Source of the DNA: Burkholderiales bacterium
GTDB lineage: Bacteria; Pseudomonadota; Gammaproteobacteria; Burkholderiales; Burkholderiaceae_C
Reading direction: 5' to 3'
Length of the DNA: 64,000 nt
Assembly (NCBI GenBank): GCA_016219375.1
Contig: JACRNC010000020.1
Location: 1 to 64,000 of the forward strand
A model generated the notes under the pieces. That model saw nothing but the letters and a program-made list of their open reading frames with translations. It was not told the DNA's origin and did not search any database. Shown here one piece after another: positions 19,791 through 30,774 of the stretch. The position numbers and the translations under genes were made by a program. Numbering within the stretch: position 1 is the stretch's first letter; each line of letters begins with the position of its first letter.

Positions 19791-20108
19791 ATGAACACCA
19801 GCAGCTCCACTCCTTCGCCCGGTGTCGAGGTCGTGCACAACACGGCCGAGCACCGCTTCGAGACCCGCGTGGACGGCCTGCTGTGCGTGGCCGACTACCA
19901 CCTGACCGACGGCCCGGCCGGCCGCGTCATGCACATGACACACACCGGCGTGCCGCGCCCGCTGGAAGGCCGCGGCATCGCCGCCGCGCTGGTGGGCCAG
20001 GCCCTGCAGTGGGCGCGCGAGCAGGGCCACAAGGTCAACCCCGCCTGCTCTTACGTGCGCACCTACATGCAGCGCCACCGCGAGACGCAGGACCTGCTGG
20101 CGCGCTGA
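19791..20108 (+). CDS. GNAT-like N-acetyltransferase (YjdJ/Gcn5-related small type)
   Basis: 105 residues from the ATG at 19791; an in-frame start at 19707 would add 28 residues. The short GNAT fold of the COG2388 class is visible: RFETRVDGLLCVADYHL, HTGVPRPLEGRGIAAALVGQ (acetyl-CoA loop) and ACSYVRTYMQRH near the end. Acetyl acceptor unknown. CAAACT 8 nt before the ATG resembles the close -10 boxes seen elsewhere in this window. Confidence 0.85.
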   Translation: MNTSSSTPSPGVEVVHNTAEHRFETRVDGLLCVADYHLTDGPAGRVMHMTHTGVPRPLEGRGIAAALVGQALQWAREQGHKVNPACSYVRTYMQRHRETQDLLAR

Positions 20109-20178
20109 GACGGTAAGAGCCGGCCCCGCGCCGCGGCAGCCGGGCATCCGGCCACGTCGCAGGCGGGCCGTGACCCGC

Positions 20179-20703
20179 TCAGTCCAGCGTCTTGACCAGG
20201 ATGGTGCCGCGCGCGATCAGGGCCGTGCCCGAGCGCGCCGTGCTGGCCGTGCCCTCGATCTGGGCCAGGTGGCCGCCCAGGCGGGCATGCCACTCCACGG
20301 TCGCCACGCGCCAGGACAGCTGGATGTCTTCATCAGCGAACACCGGCGCCTTGAACGAGAAGTTGTAGTTCAGGCCCACCATCTCGCGCTGGATACCGTC
20401 GTCGCTGCGCGAAAAATAGCTGGCCGACAGGCCCATCAGCATGGACGGGGCGTGAGAGCAGCTGGCGATGACCTCGCCGAAGCGCGAATGCGCCGCGGCG
20501 TCGCTGTCACGGTGCAGCGGATTGCGGTCATGGCAGGCGGTGGCAAATGCCGCGATGTCGGCCAGGCTGAAGTGCACCGTGGTGGACACCGTCTCGCCCA
20601 CCGCCACCGGCGCGCGCGCCGGCTGCACGGCCGGCCGTGATGCCGCGCCCGCTTCATCGGCCTGCGGGAACAACCCTGGAATGTTTTCTTTGAAGGCGTT
20701 CAT
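20179..20703 (-). CDS. MaoC-like hotdog dehydratase
   Basis: 174 residues. The hydratase-2 motif is present as [18 protein letters not shown] (catalytic Asp and His), and the [11 protein letters not shown] stretch and a second strand-rich half complete a single hotdog. Probably hydrates or dehydrates an acyl-CoA; substrate unknown. Its ATG overlaps the aceK stop by 4 nt, so it is translationally coupled to aceK. Confidence 0.85.
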   Translation of the reverse strand: MNAFKENIPGLFPQADEAGAASRPAVQPARAPVAVGETVSTTVHFSLADIAAFATACHDRNPLHRDSDAAAHSRFGEVIASCSHAPSMLMGLSASYFSRSDDGIQREMVGLNYNFSFKAPVFADEDIQLSWRVATVEWHARLGGHLAQIEGTASTARSGTALIARGTILVKTLD

Positions 20704-22487
20704 GTCGGATCCCGTTGTTCGGCTTCGGCTGCGGGCAGCCGGTTCTTGAAGCGCCGAGACACGTCGTAGGGGAAGACGTCGTGGACGTGGCCGGCGAGGA
20801 TACGTTCCTTGTGGCCCTGCCAGAAAGCGGCGTCCAGCAGCTCGGCATGGTGTTTCATGAACACGTCGCGCACCTGTGGATTGCCCAGCAGGAAGGGGCC
20901 GAAGGTCTCGGGGAAGACGTCCTTGGGGCCCACCCGGTACCAGATCTCGCCCGACATCTCCACCTCTTCGCTGGGCGCGGGCGGCACCTTGCGGAAGTTG
21001 CAGTCGGTGACGTACTCGATCTCGTCGTAGTCATAGAACACCACCTTGCCGTTGCGCGTGACGCCGAAGTTCTTCCACAGCATGTCGCCGGGGAAGATGT
21101 TGGCGGCCACCAGGTCCTTGAGCGCGTTGCCGTACTCGATCACCGCGTGCTCCACCTGCTCGGGGCTGGCCTCCTGCAGGTAGATGTTGAGCGGGATCAT
21201 GCGGCGCTCGATGTAGACATGGCGCAGGATCAGCGCCTCGCCCTCTTCCTTGATCAGGCTGGGGGCGAAGTGCTGGAGCTCCTGCATCAGCTCCTCGTCG
21301 AAGCGCTCGCGCGGAAAGGCCACGTTGGTGAACTCCAGCGAGTCGGCCATGCGCCCGACGCGGTCGTGGCGCTTGACCATCTGGTACTTCTCCATCACCT
21401 GCTCGCGCGTGGTCTCCTTCTGCGGCGGGAAGAAGTCCTTGATCACCTTGAAGACGAAGGGATAGGACGGCAGGTCGAACACCAGCATCACCATGCCCTT
21501 GATGCCGGGCGCGATGCGGAAGTTGTCGCTGGAGTGGCGCAGGTGGAAGAGGAAATCGCGGTAGAAGAGGTTCTTGCCGTGCTTCTGCAGGCCGATGGCG
21601 TTGTAGAGCTCCGCGCGCGGCTTGCGCGGCATCATCGAGCGCAGGAACTGCACATAGGCCGAGGGGATGTCCATCTCGACCATGAAGTAGGCGCGCGCAA
21701 AGCTGAACAGCGCCTGCATGTCGTCCTCGCCGAACAGCGCCGTGTCCACATACAGCCGGTTGCGCGAGTTGTGCAGGATGGGGATGGCGAACGGCAGCGA
21801 GCGAAAGCCGTTGACCACCTTGCCGACGATGTAGGCGCCCTTGTTGCGGAAGAACAGCGACGACAGCACCTGGATCTGGAAGTTGGTGCGCAGCCGCACG
21901 TTGCCCACCTGCGCGCGCAACTCGTCCAGCACGAAGCCGATGTCGCGGTCCAGGTCTTCGAACTCCGTCTTGAGCCTGAAGTTGTCGACGATCTCGCGCA
22001 GCGTCTGCCCCAGCGTCTCCATCTTGGGGTAGTAGGCCTTGAAGGTCAGCAGCTCCTGGCGCTCGTCGATCTCGATGTACTCGGTGGAGACGGCCGGCCG
22101 CACGAAGATGAAGTCGTTGCGGTAGTAGCGCCGGTGCAGGATGCGGATGGTGACCGAGTTGAAGAAGGTCTCGGCCAGCTCGGGCTGGTGGTGGTTGGTC
22201 AGCAGGCCGATGTAGTGCAGTTTGACCATCTGCCAGACCTCCATCGGCAGGGTGCTGGCCTTGTAGTCGCGCGCCAGGATCTCGGCGCATTCATCGACGC
22301 GCAGGTCGTAGAACTCGATGCGCTCGCGCTGCACGCGCTGCTGGCCGTGCCAGTCGGCGACCTCGAAGCGCTCCTTGGCTTCGGCGCTGGCCTTGCGGAA
22401 GAGCCGGTAGTGGCGGTTGAAGCCCTCCAGCATCGCCTGGGCGATGTCCAGGGCGTCGGTGTGGACGGTGGGCAGCGTGGTCAGCAT
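20700..22487 (-). CDS. aceK: Isocitrate dehydrogenase kinase/phosphatase
   Basis: 595 residues, usual length. AceK phosphorylates and dephosphorylates isocitrate dehydrogenase and so sets the flow between the TCA cycle and the glyoxylate bypass. The kinase-type lobe is clear: [33 protein letters not shown] and [13 protein letters not shown]. The gene is not next to aceB/aceA here. It begins directly after the carbonic anhydrase gene (stop and ATG adjacent) and is followed by the MaoC gene. Confidence 0.97.
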   Translation of the reverse strand: MLTTLPTVHTDALDIAQAMLEGFNRHYRLFRKASAEAKERFEVADWHGQQRVQRERIEFYDLRVDECAEILARDYKASTLPMEVWQMVKLHYIGLLTNHHQPELAETFFNSVTIRILHRRYYRNDFIFVRPAVSTEYIEIDERQELLTFKAYYPKMETLGQTLREIVDNFRLKTEFEDLDRDIGFVLDELRAQVGNVRLRTNFQIQVLSSLFFRNKGAYIVGKVVNGFRSLPFAIPILHNSRNRLYVDTALFGEDDMQALFSFARAYFMVEMDIPSAYVQFLRSMMPRKPRAELYNAIGLQKHGKNLFYRDFLFHLRHSSDNFRIAPGIKGMVMLVFDLPSYPFVFKVIKDFFPPQKETTREQVMEKYQMVKRHDRVGRMADSLEFTNVAFPRERFDEELMQELQHFAPSLIKEEGEALILRHVYIERRMIPLNIYLQEASPEQVEHAVIEYGNALKDLVAANIFPGDMLWKNFGVTRNGKVVFYDYDEIEYVTDCNFRKVPPAPSEEVEMSGEIWYRVGPKDVFPETFGPFLLGNPQVRDVFMKHHAELLDAAFWQGHKERILAGHVHDVFPYDVSRRFKNRLPAAEAEQRDPT

Positions 22488-23177
22488 TCAGGCGCCCTCC
22501 CCGGCGACCGGCAGGGCCAGCATCTCCTCATGGCGGCGCTTGAGCGCCTGCAGGGCATGGTCATAGGCGGCGCGCACGCTGCCGGCGTCCTCCAGGTCGA
22601 AGGACAGGTCCTTGGCCAGGCCGTTGTGGATGCCGTAGACCCAGGCGTGGATGGACACGTCCTGGCCGCGGGCCCAGGCCTCCTGCACGACGGTGGTCTG
22701 GCAGACGTTGACCACCTGCTCCAGCACATTGAGCTCGCACAGCGCGTCGTGGCGGCGGTTGTCGTCGGGCAGGGTGTCGAGCCAGTCCTGGTGGCGATTG
22801 CGCACGTCCTGCACGTGGCGCAGCCAGTTGTCGGCGATGCCCACGCTCAGGTTGTCCATCGCCGCGCGCACGCCGCTGCAGCCGTAGTGGCCCACGACCA
22901 TGATGTGGCGCACCTTCAGCAGGTCGATGGCGAACTGCATCACCGACAGGCAGTTGAGGTCGGAATGCACCACCACGTTGGCAACGTTGCGGTGGACGAA
23001 GAGCTCGCCGGGCAGCAGGCCGACGACCTCGTTGGCCGGCACGCGGCTGTCGGCGCAGCCGATCCACATGTACTGCGGCGCCTGCTGGGCACGCAGCCGG
23101 CTGAAGAAGCCAGGCATGCGCTGCTCGATGTCCCGCGCCCAGGCGCGGTTGTTGTCGAAGAGGTGGGTGAGTTTCAT
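22488..23177 (-). CDS. can: Beta-class carbonic anhydrase
   Basis: 229 residues from the ATG at 23177 (MKLTHLFDNNRAWARD). It interconverts CO2 and bicarbonate. The zinc ligands are Cys, Asp and His/Cys in MWIGCADSRVPANE and VVGHYGCSGVRAA; FVHRNVANVV is also typical. First gene of the can-aceK-maoC unit. Confidence 0.96.
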   Translation of the reverse strand: MKLTHLFDNNRAWARDIEQRMPGFFSRLRAQQAPQYMWIGCADSRVPANEVVGLLPGELFVHRNVANVVVHSDLNCLSVMQFAIDLLKVRHIMVVGHYGCSGVRAAMDNLSVGIADNWLRHVQDVRNRHQDWLDTLPDDNRRHDALCELNVLEQVVNVCQTTVVQEAWARGQDVSIHAWVYGIHNGLAKDLSFDLEDAGSVRAAYDHALQALKRRHEEMLALPVAGEGA

Positions 23178-23673
23178 CGCTGCGGATCGGCCCGGGCGGC
23201 TGGGCCGCCGGCACTGGGCTGGCGGGGGCGGCGGGGCGGTTGAAGGCTGGCAGGGGCGGGCCTGCGCACCGCCGTCTGCGGCCGCAAGCACCATGCCAGC
23301 GGCAGCGGCGGCCGGCGCCCCCGTGGGCGGGGGAGACCCGGTTTGCATCGCTCCCAGGGTGGCGGACTGCCGGCCCAGGGTCAGGGCCGCCATTGTCTAC
23401 CCGGCGCACCGCATCGCACCGCAACGGGGCGGACGGGCAGACGGACAACGGCGGCGGGTTGTGAGCAACATTGCGAACAGGTCGGGCGTTTCGCCAGCAG
23501 CCCATCGTTCCGCATGGCGGGCGATGTACCGCTCGCGGGCGTAACCGTATGCCGCTTCGCGGTATGCCCGCATACCAAACGGCTCGGCATGAACCCGCGG
23601 GGCCGACACGGGCCGGGCCCGGCTTCCTAGAATCGGCCGCTTCGCTGTTCCCTGCGGTGCCCCCGCCTGCCCC
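23178..23673. promoter_or_regulatory. Divergent intergenic region between can and the MBL-fold gene
   Basis: 496 bp without a supportable gene. It holds an inverted repeat GGTATGC-CC-GCATACC (23561-23576), with a related half site CCGTATGC at 23545-23552, and a TAGAAT -10 box at 23628-23633 that would start the rightward transcript about 35 nt before the MBL gene. The can promoter must lie in the left part; I see no clear box. Confidence 0.5.
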
Positions 23674-24774
23674 ATGTCCCACGCCCCGGCCGCCCTGCAT
23701 TACCCCTTCGATCAGGCCGTGCCGGAGCCGGGCCGCGTGCTACAGATCGCGGACGGCGTGCTGTGGCTGCGCATGGCCATGCCGTTTGCGCTGAACCACA
23801 TCAACCTGTGGCTGCTGCGCGACCGGCTGGACGGCCGCGAAGGCTGGACCATCGTGGACTGCGGCCTGGGCAAGTCCGACGTGCGCGAGCAGTGGGAACA
23901 GGTCTTCGCCAGCGCCCTGGGCGGACTGCCGGTGCTGCGCGTTGTCGTCACCCACATGCACCCGGACCACATCGGCTCGGCCGCCTGGCTGACCGAGCGC
24001 TGGTCCACGCCGCAGCAGGCCTGCCGCGCCTGGATCAGCGCGGGCGACTTCTTCGCCGCGCAGCTGGCCATGAGCCACGACGCCGATGCCGGCGGCGACC
24101 GCGCGGCCGACTTCTTTGCCAGCCACGGGCTGACCGACCCGGCCGCACAGGCCGGCGTGCGCGAGCGCTCGGGCTACTACCAGCGCCTGGTGCCGGCGCT
24201 GCCGCCGCAGCATGTGCGGCTGCTGGGCGGCCAGGTGCTGCGCATCGGCGACGACAGCTGGCACTGCATCGCCGGCTACGGCCACGCGCCGGAGCACATC
24301 AGCCTGCACTGCCCGGCGCGCGGCCTCTACATCGCCGGCGACATGCTGCTGCCGCGCATCTCCACCAACGTCAGCGTGCACAACAACGAGCCCGAGGGCG
24401 ACCCGCTGTCGCTCTATCTGGATTCGCTGGCCGCGCTGGCCCGGCTGCTGCCGCCACAGACGCTGGTGCTGCCCTCGCACGGCCTGCCCTTCGGCGGCGA
24501 GCAGGCGGCAGACGGCCGGGGCGGAGCGCACACGCGCATCAACGAGCTGGCCCGCCATCACGACGAGCGGCTGCAGGAGACGCTGCACGCCTGCCGCCAG
24601 CAGCCCACCAGCGCCGCCGACCTGCTGCCGGTGCTCTTCCGCCGCCAGCTCGACCTGCACCAGACCACCTTCGCGATGGGCGAGGCCCTGGCCCACCTGC
24701 ACCGCCTGTGGCTGGCCGGCGAGCTGCGGCGCGAGCGTGGCGCGGACGGGGTCTATCGCTTCTCGCTGGCCTGA
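23674..24774 (+). CDS. Metallo-beta-lactamase-fold hydrolase
   Basis: 366 residues. The dinuclear metal motif is VVTHMHPDHIGSAAWL (H-x-H-x-D-H); further ligands lie in GYGHAPEHISLH and YIAGDMLLPRIS, and the last His in VLPSHGLPFGG. A C-terminal winged-helix-like domain (from about residue 285) resembles the LACTB2/BLACT_WH type. Probably a thioester or glyoxalase-II-like hydrolase; substrate unknown. Confidence 0.87.
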   Translation: MSHAPAALHYPFDQAVPEPGRVLQIADGVLWLRMAMPFALNHINLWLLRDRLDGREGWTIVDCGLGKSDVREQWEQVFASALGGLPVLRVVVTHMHPDHIGSAAWLTERWSTPQQACRAWISAGDFFAAQLAMSHDADAGGDRAADFFASHGLTDPAAQAGVRERSGYYQRLVPALPPQHVRLLGGQVLRIGDDSWHCIAGYGHAPEHISLHCPARGLYIAGDMLLPRISTNVSVHNNEPEGDPLSLYLDSLAALARLLPPQTLVLPSHGLPFGGEQAADGRGGAHTRINELARHHDERLQETLHACRQQPTSAADLLPVLFRRQLDLHQTTFAMGEALAHLHRLWLAGELRRERGADGVYRFSLA

Positions 24775-24917
24775 AGGCCGGGCCAGAGCCGCGTCGGCGC
24801 GGCTGGCGCGTCACAGGTCACAGCGCGGGCGGGTCCGCGGCCATCTTGCCTGCAGGCCGGGCGCCGCGCCGCGGCCACCTTGCCCAGCGTGCTGCGCCGC
24901 AGGGGCCGCTTCGGCGC

Positions 24918-26033
24918 TCAGCCGCCCAGATCGGGCAGCACCTCGTTGCGCAGGCCCTGGCGCACACGGTCCACGTCGGGGATGACGGAGCGCACCACGT
25001 CCCAGAAGCGCGGGCTGTGGTTCATCTCGCGCAGGTGGGCCAGCTCGTGGGCGACGACGTAGTCGATGGTGGCCATGCCCAGATGGATCAGCCGCCAGTT
25101 CAGGCGGATGGAGCCGTCGGCGCTGGCGCTGCCCCAGCGCGTCTGCGCGTTGGACAGCTGCAGCCGCGTCACGCGCACGCCCAGCTTGTCGGCGTAGTGC
25201 GTGCAGCGCTCCTCGAAGATGCGCCGGGCCTGGCGCTGCAGCCAGGCCTGCACCGCGTCGCGGATCTGCGCCGGCGCGGCGGTATGGGGCAGGCCCAGGT
25301 GCAGCGTCAGCCTGGGCACGCCGGGCAGGGCCTCGATATCGGTGTGCAGCACCGCGCCGGTGACGCGCTCGTCGAGCACCAGGATCACCGTCTCGCCCAG
25401 GAAGGGCAGCGATGCGCCGTCGGCCCATTCGATGCGGGCGGCCTCGCCGCGGCGGGCGCGCTCGCGCTGATCGGCCAGCTTGCTGCGGATCCACGCGGCC
25501 TTGGCATGCAGGGCCGATTCGATCTCGGCCACGCCCACCCAGCGCGGCGCGCGCACGCTCAGGCCTTCTGCGCTGACCACCATGCCGATGCTGCGGCGGC
25601 GCGCACGCGTGAGCTCGTAGGCGACCACCGCTTCGCCCAGGCGGATCTCGCGGCTGGCGCGCGGATGGCGAAAGAGCACCGTGGCCGCAGGCGGCTCCAC
25701 GCCGGGGGCCCCCGTGGACCGGGGCCGCGCGGGCGCCAGCGGCCTGCCCGGCGCGGGCGCCGGAGCGGGCGCGGGACCGGCCGCCGGCGCGGGCGCGGGC
25801 GCGGATGCAGGCTCGATCAGCCCGGGCCGATCGTCCGCCGCGATGGCACCGGCTGCCGGCAATACGCCGGGGGATGCCTCGCCCGCAGGCGGCCGGCCGG
25901 CGCCCGGGCGCACCGCACCGCGCCCGGCCGCATCGCCGGTCGGGCGGCGCCCTGCCACGGCGGCTTCCGCCTCACCGAACAGGCTGAGCTGCCCAGCCGC
26001 GGCCCGGGCGCTGTCGCGTGCGTCGCGGCTCAT
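24918..26033 (-). CDS. YgjP-type zinc metallopeptidase with N-terminal clamp motif and long linker
   Basis: 371 residues from the ATG at 26033; an ATG at 26093 would overlap plsC by 44 bp. The C-terminal 250 residues are the YgjP/COG1451 domain. The zinc site is H329-E330-L-A-H333 with H339 as likely third ligand, preceded by the conserved QTRWGSASADGSIRLNWRLI. Residues 15-19 read QLSLF, the consensus bacterial sliding-clamp-binding pentapeptide. Residues 20-118 are a low-complexity Ala/Pro/Gly linker. The fold is related to the WLM and SprT zincins, which include DNA-protein crosslink proteases. It ends the corC-lnt-glyQS-gmhB-plsC strand. Confidence 0.85.
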   Translation of the reverse strand: MSRDARDSARAAAGQLSLFGEAEAAVAGRRPTGDAAGRGAVRPGAGRPPAGEASPGVLPAAGAIAADDRPGLIEPASAPAPAPAAGPAPAPAPAPGRPLAPARPRSTGAPGVEPPAATVLFRHPRASREIRLGEAVVAYELTRARRRSIGMVVSAEGLSVRAPRWVGVAEIESALHAKAAWIRSKLADQRERARRGEAARIEWADGASLPFLGETVILVLDERVTGAVLHTDIEALPGVPRLTLHLGLPHTAAPAQIRDAVQAWLQRQARRIFEERCTHYADKLGVRVTRLQLSNAQTRWGSASADGSIRLNWRLIHLGMATIDYVVAHELAHLREMNHSPRFWDVVRSVIPDVDRVRQGLRNEVLPDLGG

Positions 26034-26049
26034 CGCTTCCAGGGCCGGC

Positions 26050-26838
26050 TCAGGCGGATGCGTGGCTGCGGCCCGCTTCGGTCGCGCCGGCATAGGCCTC
26101 GGGGTCCAGGCGGCGCATCTCGGTCTCGATCCAGCTCTCGACCGCGGCCATCAGCGATTCCACCGTATGCCCGGCCGGCAAGATCGGCGGGCCGACGGAC
26201 ACGTCGATCACGCCCGGGCGCTTGATCACCGAGTTCTTGGGCCAGCAGCGCGCCGAGGCCACCGCGATCGGCACGATCGGCGTGTCGGTGGCCACGGCCA
26301 GCCGGGCGGCGCCCGTCTTGTAGCGCCCCACGCGGCCGCGGCGGATGCGCGTGCCCTCGGGGAACATGATCATCCACATGCCCTGCTCCATGAAGCGCCG
26401 GCCCTGGCTGGCCACGCGCTCCCAGGCCTGCGTGCCCTTGGAGCGGTCGATGTGCACCATGTCCAGCCGCGCCATCGCCCAGCCGAAGAAGGGCACGTAG
26501 ATCAGCTCGCGCTTGAAGACGTAGCTCAGCGCGCGCGGCATCACGGTCGGGAAGAAGAAGGTCTCCCAGGTGGACTGGTGCTTGGAGCACAGGATGACGC
26601 GCTGGCCGCGGGCATGCAGGGTCTGGATGTGCGACCAGCCGTGCACCCGGTGGCGGATGCCGCAGATGTGTCGCGCACCGAAGAGCGCGATGCGCAGCCA
26701 GCCGGCGGCCACCCAGAACAGGCGCTCGCCGCGGATGCCGATGGACAGCACCATCATCATGATGGCCCACGGCACCACGGTGGTGGCCATCCACAGATTG
26801 AGCAGCAGCGAGCGCAGCGCCAGCAACGGCAGGTTCAC
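26050..26838 (-). CDS. plsC: 1-acyl-sn-glycerol-3-phosphate acyltransferase
   Basis: 262 residues with one or two N-terminal membrane segments. Makes phosphatidic acid at the inner membrane. The acceptor motif reads CSKHQSTWETFFFP, that is H-x4-E rather than the common H-x4-D, and the glycerol-phosphate motif is MFPEGTRIRRG. It overlaps gmhB by 4 nt (ATGA), so the two are coupled. Confidence 0.93.
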   Translation of the reverse strand: MNLPLLALRSLLLNLWMATTVVPWAIMMMVLSIGIRGERLFWVAAGWLRIALFGARHICGIRHRVHGWSHIQTLHARGQRVILCSKHQSTWETFFFPTVMPRALSYVFKRELIYVPFFGWAMARLDMVHIDRSKGTQAWERVASQGRRFMEQGMWMIMFPEGTRIRRGRVGRYKTGAARLAVATDTPIVPIAVASARCWPKNSVIKRPGVIDVSVGPPILPAGHTVESLMAAVESWIETEMRRLDPEAYAGATEAGRSHASA

Positions 26839-27446
26839 GATGCGGTCTCCAGCGCAGCCGGCGCGCGCGGCTCGGCGCGCGCTTCATCGGCAATCAGGGC
26901 ATCGGCAAAGGCGCCCAGGTCGGCATGCACGTGCAGGCCCGGCGCCTGGCGGCGCAGCTCGGCGATGTCGTCATCGCTCAGCCGCGCGCCCTGCCCCGTG
27001 CGCACCAGGTGCGGCCGGCAGCCCACCGCCACACCGGCAAGCAGATCGCGCGGCATGTCGCCCACCATCGGCACGCCGCGCAGGTCCACGTTGAATCGAT
27101 CCGCAATGGCGGCAAACAGCCCCGGCTGCGGCTTGCGGCAGCCGCACTGGTCGTCCGGCGTGTGCGGGCAGAAGAACACCGCCTCGATGCGCCCGCCCAG
27201 CTGCATCAGCAACTGGTGCATGCGCGCGTGCATGGCATTGAGTGCGGCCATGTCGAAGAGCCCCCGCCCCAGCCCGGACTGGTTGGTCGCCACCACCACC
27301 TGCCAGCCCGCCTGGTTGAGCCGGGCGATGGCCTCCAGCGCGCCGGGGATGGGCACCCACTCGTCCAGCGACTTGACGTAGTCGTCACGGTCCTCGTTGA
27401 TGGTGCCGTCGCGGTCGATGATGACCAGACGGGGGACTGCTTGCAT
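26835..27446 (-). CDS. gmhB: D-glycero-beta-D-manno-heptose-1,7-bisphosphate 7-phosphatase
   Basis: 203 residues, HAD superfamily. It removes the C7 phosphate in ADP-heptose synthesis for the lipopolysaccharide core. The catalytic DRDGTINED, the loop VVVATNQSGLGRG, the zinc-binding CPHTPDDQCGCRKPQPG and MVGDMPRDL are all present. It lies between glyS (12 bp upstream) and plsC. Confidence 0.95.
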   Translation of the reverse strand: MQAVPRLVIIDRDGTINEDRDDYVKSLDEWVPIPGALEAIARLNQAGWQVVVATNQSGLGRGLFDMAALNAMHARMHQLLMQLGGRIEAVFFCPHTPDDQCGCRKPQPGLFAAIADRFNVDLRGVPMVGDMPRDLLAGVAVGCRPHLVRTGQGARLSDDDIAELRRQAPGLHVHADLGAFADALIADEARAEPRAPAALETAS

Positions 27447-27458
27447 CGGATTGCCTTG

Positions 27459-29615
27459 TCAGGCGGCCAGGCGGGACAGATCAGCCACGCGGTTCATGGC
27501 CGCATGCAGCGTGGCCAGCAGGCCCAGGCGATTGGCGCGCAGCGCGGGGTCGTCCGCGTTGACCATCACGCCGTCGAAGAAGGCGTCCACCGGGCCCTTG
27601 AGCACCGCCAGCGCCTGCAGCGACGCGGTGTAGTCGCCGCGCTCGAAGGCCGCATCGGCCTGCGGGGCAGCCGCTTGCAAGGCCTGGGCCAGCGCGGCCT
27701 CGGCCGGCTCCTTGAGCAGCGCCGCGTCTACGCGGGCTTCCACCGGCGTCTCCACCTTGCGCAGGATGTTGCCCACGCGCTTGTTGGCGGCAGCCAGGGA
27801 CTCCGCTTCCGGCAGCGCGGCAAAGGCGCGCACCGCCGCCAGGCGCTGGGGCACGTCGGCCAGGCGCTGGGGCTGCAGCGCGAGCACGGCGTCCACCTCC
27901 TGGGCCGTGTAGCCGGATTCACGCAGGCTGCCGGCCAGGCGCTCCAGCATGAAGGCCTGCAGCGCGGCCGTGGAGCCACTGAACGGCGTCTGCGTCGGCA
28001 TGCGGCCGGGGAAGACGAGCGCCGCAGCCTCCAGCACCTCGCCCAGGCCCAGCGGCAGACGGCGCTCGATCAGCATGCGGATCACACCCAGCGCATGGCG
28101 GCGCAGGGCGAACGGGTCCTTGTCGCCGGTGGGCAGCTGGCCGATGCCGAACAGGCCGACCAGCGTCTCCAGCTTGTCGGCCAGGGCCACGACCACGCCG
28201 ACGTCGCTGCGCGGCAGTTCGTCGCCGGCAAAACGCGGGCGGTAGTGATCCTCGATCGCCTCGGCCACGGCGCCAGGCAGGCCGTCGTGGCGGGCGTAGT
28301 AGCCGCCCATCACACCCTGCAGCTCCGGAAACTCGCCGACCATGTCGGTCAGCAGGTCGGCCTTGGCCAGCTCGGCCGCCTGGTCGGCCTGCTGGGCAAA
28401 GGCCGCATCGCCCGCTCGCCACAGCTCGGCCAGCGCCCGCGCGATGGCGCGCACCCGCTCCACGCGCTCACCCTGGGTGCCAAGCTTGTTGTGATAGACG
28501 ACGCGGGCCAGGCCAGGCACGCGGGAGGCCAGCGTCTTCTTGCGGTCCTGGTCGAAGAAGAACTTGGCATCGGCCAGCCGCGGGCGCACCACGCGTTCGT
28601 TGCCGCCGATCACGGCGCTGGGGTCCTGCGGGCGGATGTTGCTGACGATGAGGAACTGGTTGGTGAGCTTGCCGGCCGCGTCCAGCAGCGGGAAGTACTT
28701 CTGGTTGGCCTTCATCGTCAGGATGAGGCACTCCTGCGGCACGTCGAGGAAGGCCTGCTCGAAGCGGCCCAGCAGCACATTGGGCCGCTCCACCAGTGCG
28801 GTCACCTCGTCGAGCAGCGCGTCGTCCTCGATGGGCTTCAGGCCCTGCCCGGCAGACGCGGCGGCAGCCTGCAGCTGGCGGGCGATCTCGGCGCGGCGGG
28901 CGTCAAACGACGCGATCACCGCGCCCTGGCGCTCCAGCAGCTCGGCATAGGCATCGGCATCCGGCAGCGCGATGGGGTCGGCGGCCGCCTCGAAGCGGTG
29001 GCCGTGGGTGTCGCGGCCGGCATGCAGGCCCAGCACCGACACCGGCACCACGTCCGCTCCGTGCAGCGCCACCAGGCCGTGGGCCGGGCGCACGAAGTGC
29101 ACGCTGGTCCAGCCGGGCTGGAAGTCCGCGCCCTCGCCCGTCTCCAGCTGGTAGGTCATCACCTTGGGGATGGGCAGCTTGGCCAGCGCCTCGTCCAGCG
29201 CCTTTTGCAAGCCCTCGGCCAGCGTGGCGCCGGCAACCGTCGTGTCCAGGAACAAGGCCTCGGCCTTGCCGTCGGGCTTGCGCTGCAGCTGCGGCACGAC
29301 CGACGCATCCGCGCCAAGCGCAGACAGCTTCTTGAGCAGCGCGGGCGTGGGCTGGCCGCCGGCATCCAGGGCCACGGCCACCGGCATGAGCTTTTGCGAC
29401 ACGGCCTTGTCGGCCGCACGCGGCAGCACGCCGGTGACATGCGCGGCCAGGCGGCGCGGCGAGGCATAGGGCGTGACCACCGCCCCCTCCTCCACCAGCC
29501 CCTGGGCACGCAGCGCGGCCACCAGGCCGGACGCAAAGGCCTCGCCCAGCTTCTTCAGGGCCTTGGGCGGCAGTTCTTCGACGAACAGTTCGACGAGCAG
29601 GTTCTTGGCGGACAT
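27459..29615 (-). CDS. glyS: Glycyl-tRNA synthetase beta subunit
   Basis: 718 residues from the ATG at 29615 ([20 protein letters not shown]). The beta subunit of the alpha2beta2 enzyme binds and positions tRNA-Gly. The N-terminal [18 protein letters not shown] and the central [19 protein letters not shown] motif identify it; an HD-like region and the C-terminal anticodon-binding domain follow. It is 35 bp downstream of glyQ. Confidence 0.97.
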   Translation of the reverse strand: MSAKNLLVELFVEELPPKALKKLGEAFASGLVAALRAQGLVEEGAVVTPYASPRRLAAHVTGVLPRAADKAVSQKLMPVAVALDAGGQPTPALLKKLSALGADASVVPQLQRKPDGKAEALFLDTTVAGATLAEGLQKALDEALAKLPIPKVMTYQLETGEGADFQPGWTSVHFVRPAHGLVALHGADVVPVSVLGLHAGRDTHGHRFEAAADPIALPDADAYAELLERQGAVIASFDARRAEIARQLQAAAASAGQGLKPIEDDALLDEVTALVERPNVLLGRFEQAFLDVPQECLILTMKANQKYFPLLDAAGKLTNQFLIVSNIRPQDPSAVIGGNERVVRPRLADAKFFFDQDRKKTLASRVPGLARVVYHNKLGTQGERVERVRAIARALAELWRAGDAAFAQQADQAAELAKADLLTDMVGEFPELQGVMGGYYARHDGLPGAVAEAIEDHYRPRFAGDELPRSDVGVVVALADKLETLVGLFGIGQLPTGDKDPFALRRHALGVIRMLIERRLPLGLGEVLEAAALVFPGRMPTQTPFSGSTAALQAFMLERLAGSLRESGYTAQEVDAVLALQPQRLADVPQRLAAVRAFAALPEAESLAAANKRVGNILRKVETPVEARVDAALLKEPAEAALAQALQAAAPQADAAFERGDYTASLQALAVLKGPVDAFFDGVMVNADDPALRANRLGLLATLHAAMNRVADLSRLAA

Positions 29616-29650
29616 CGGTTCTCGTTCTTTCAGCGGGCTCATCGAAGAGT

Positions 29651-30589
<939 letters not shown>

Positions 30590-30774
30590 CGTGGGTCGAG
30601 GAGTCGTGGAAGGCGCAGGTCGCGCGGGCCCATGCCCGGGGCTGCAATCCGTCGAGGGATGAATGAGCCGCTGCCGATGGCGCGGGCAATCGGCGGATTC
30701 TAAGTAAGAGGTGATCTGCAAACCGGTGCGACAGGCGCGGCCCGGGCGTCACTCAGCCGCCATCCGCATGCTGA

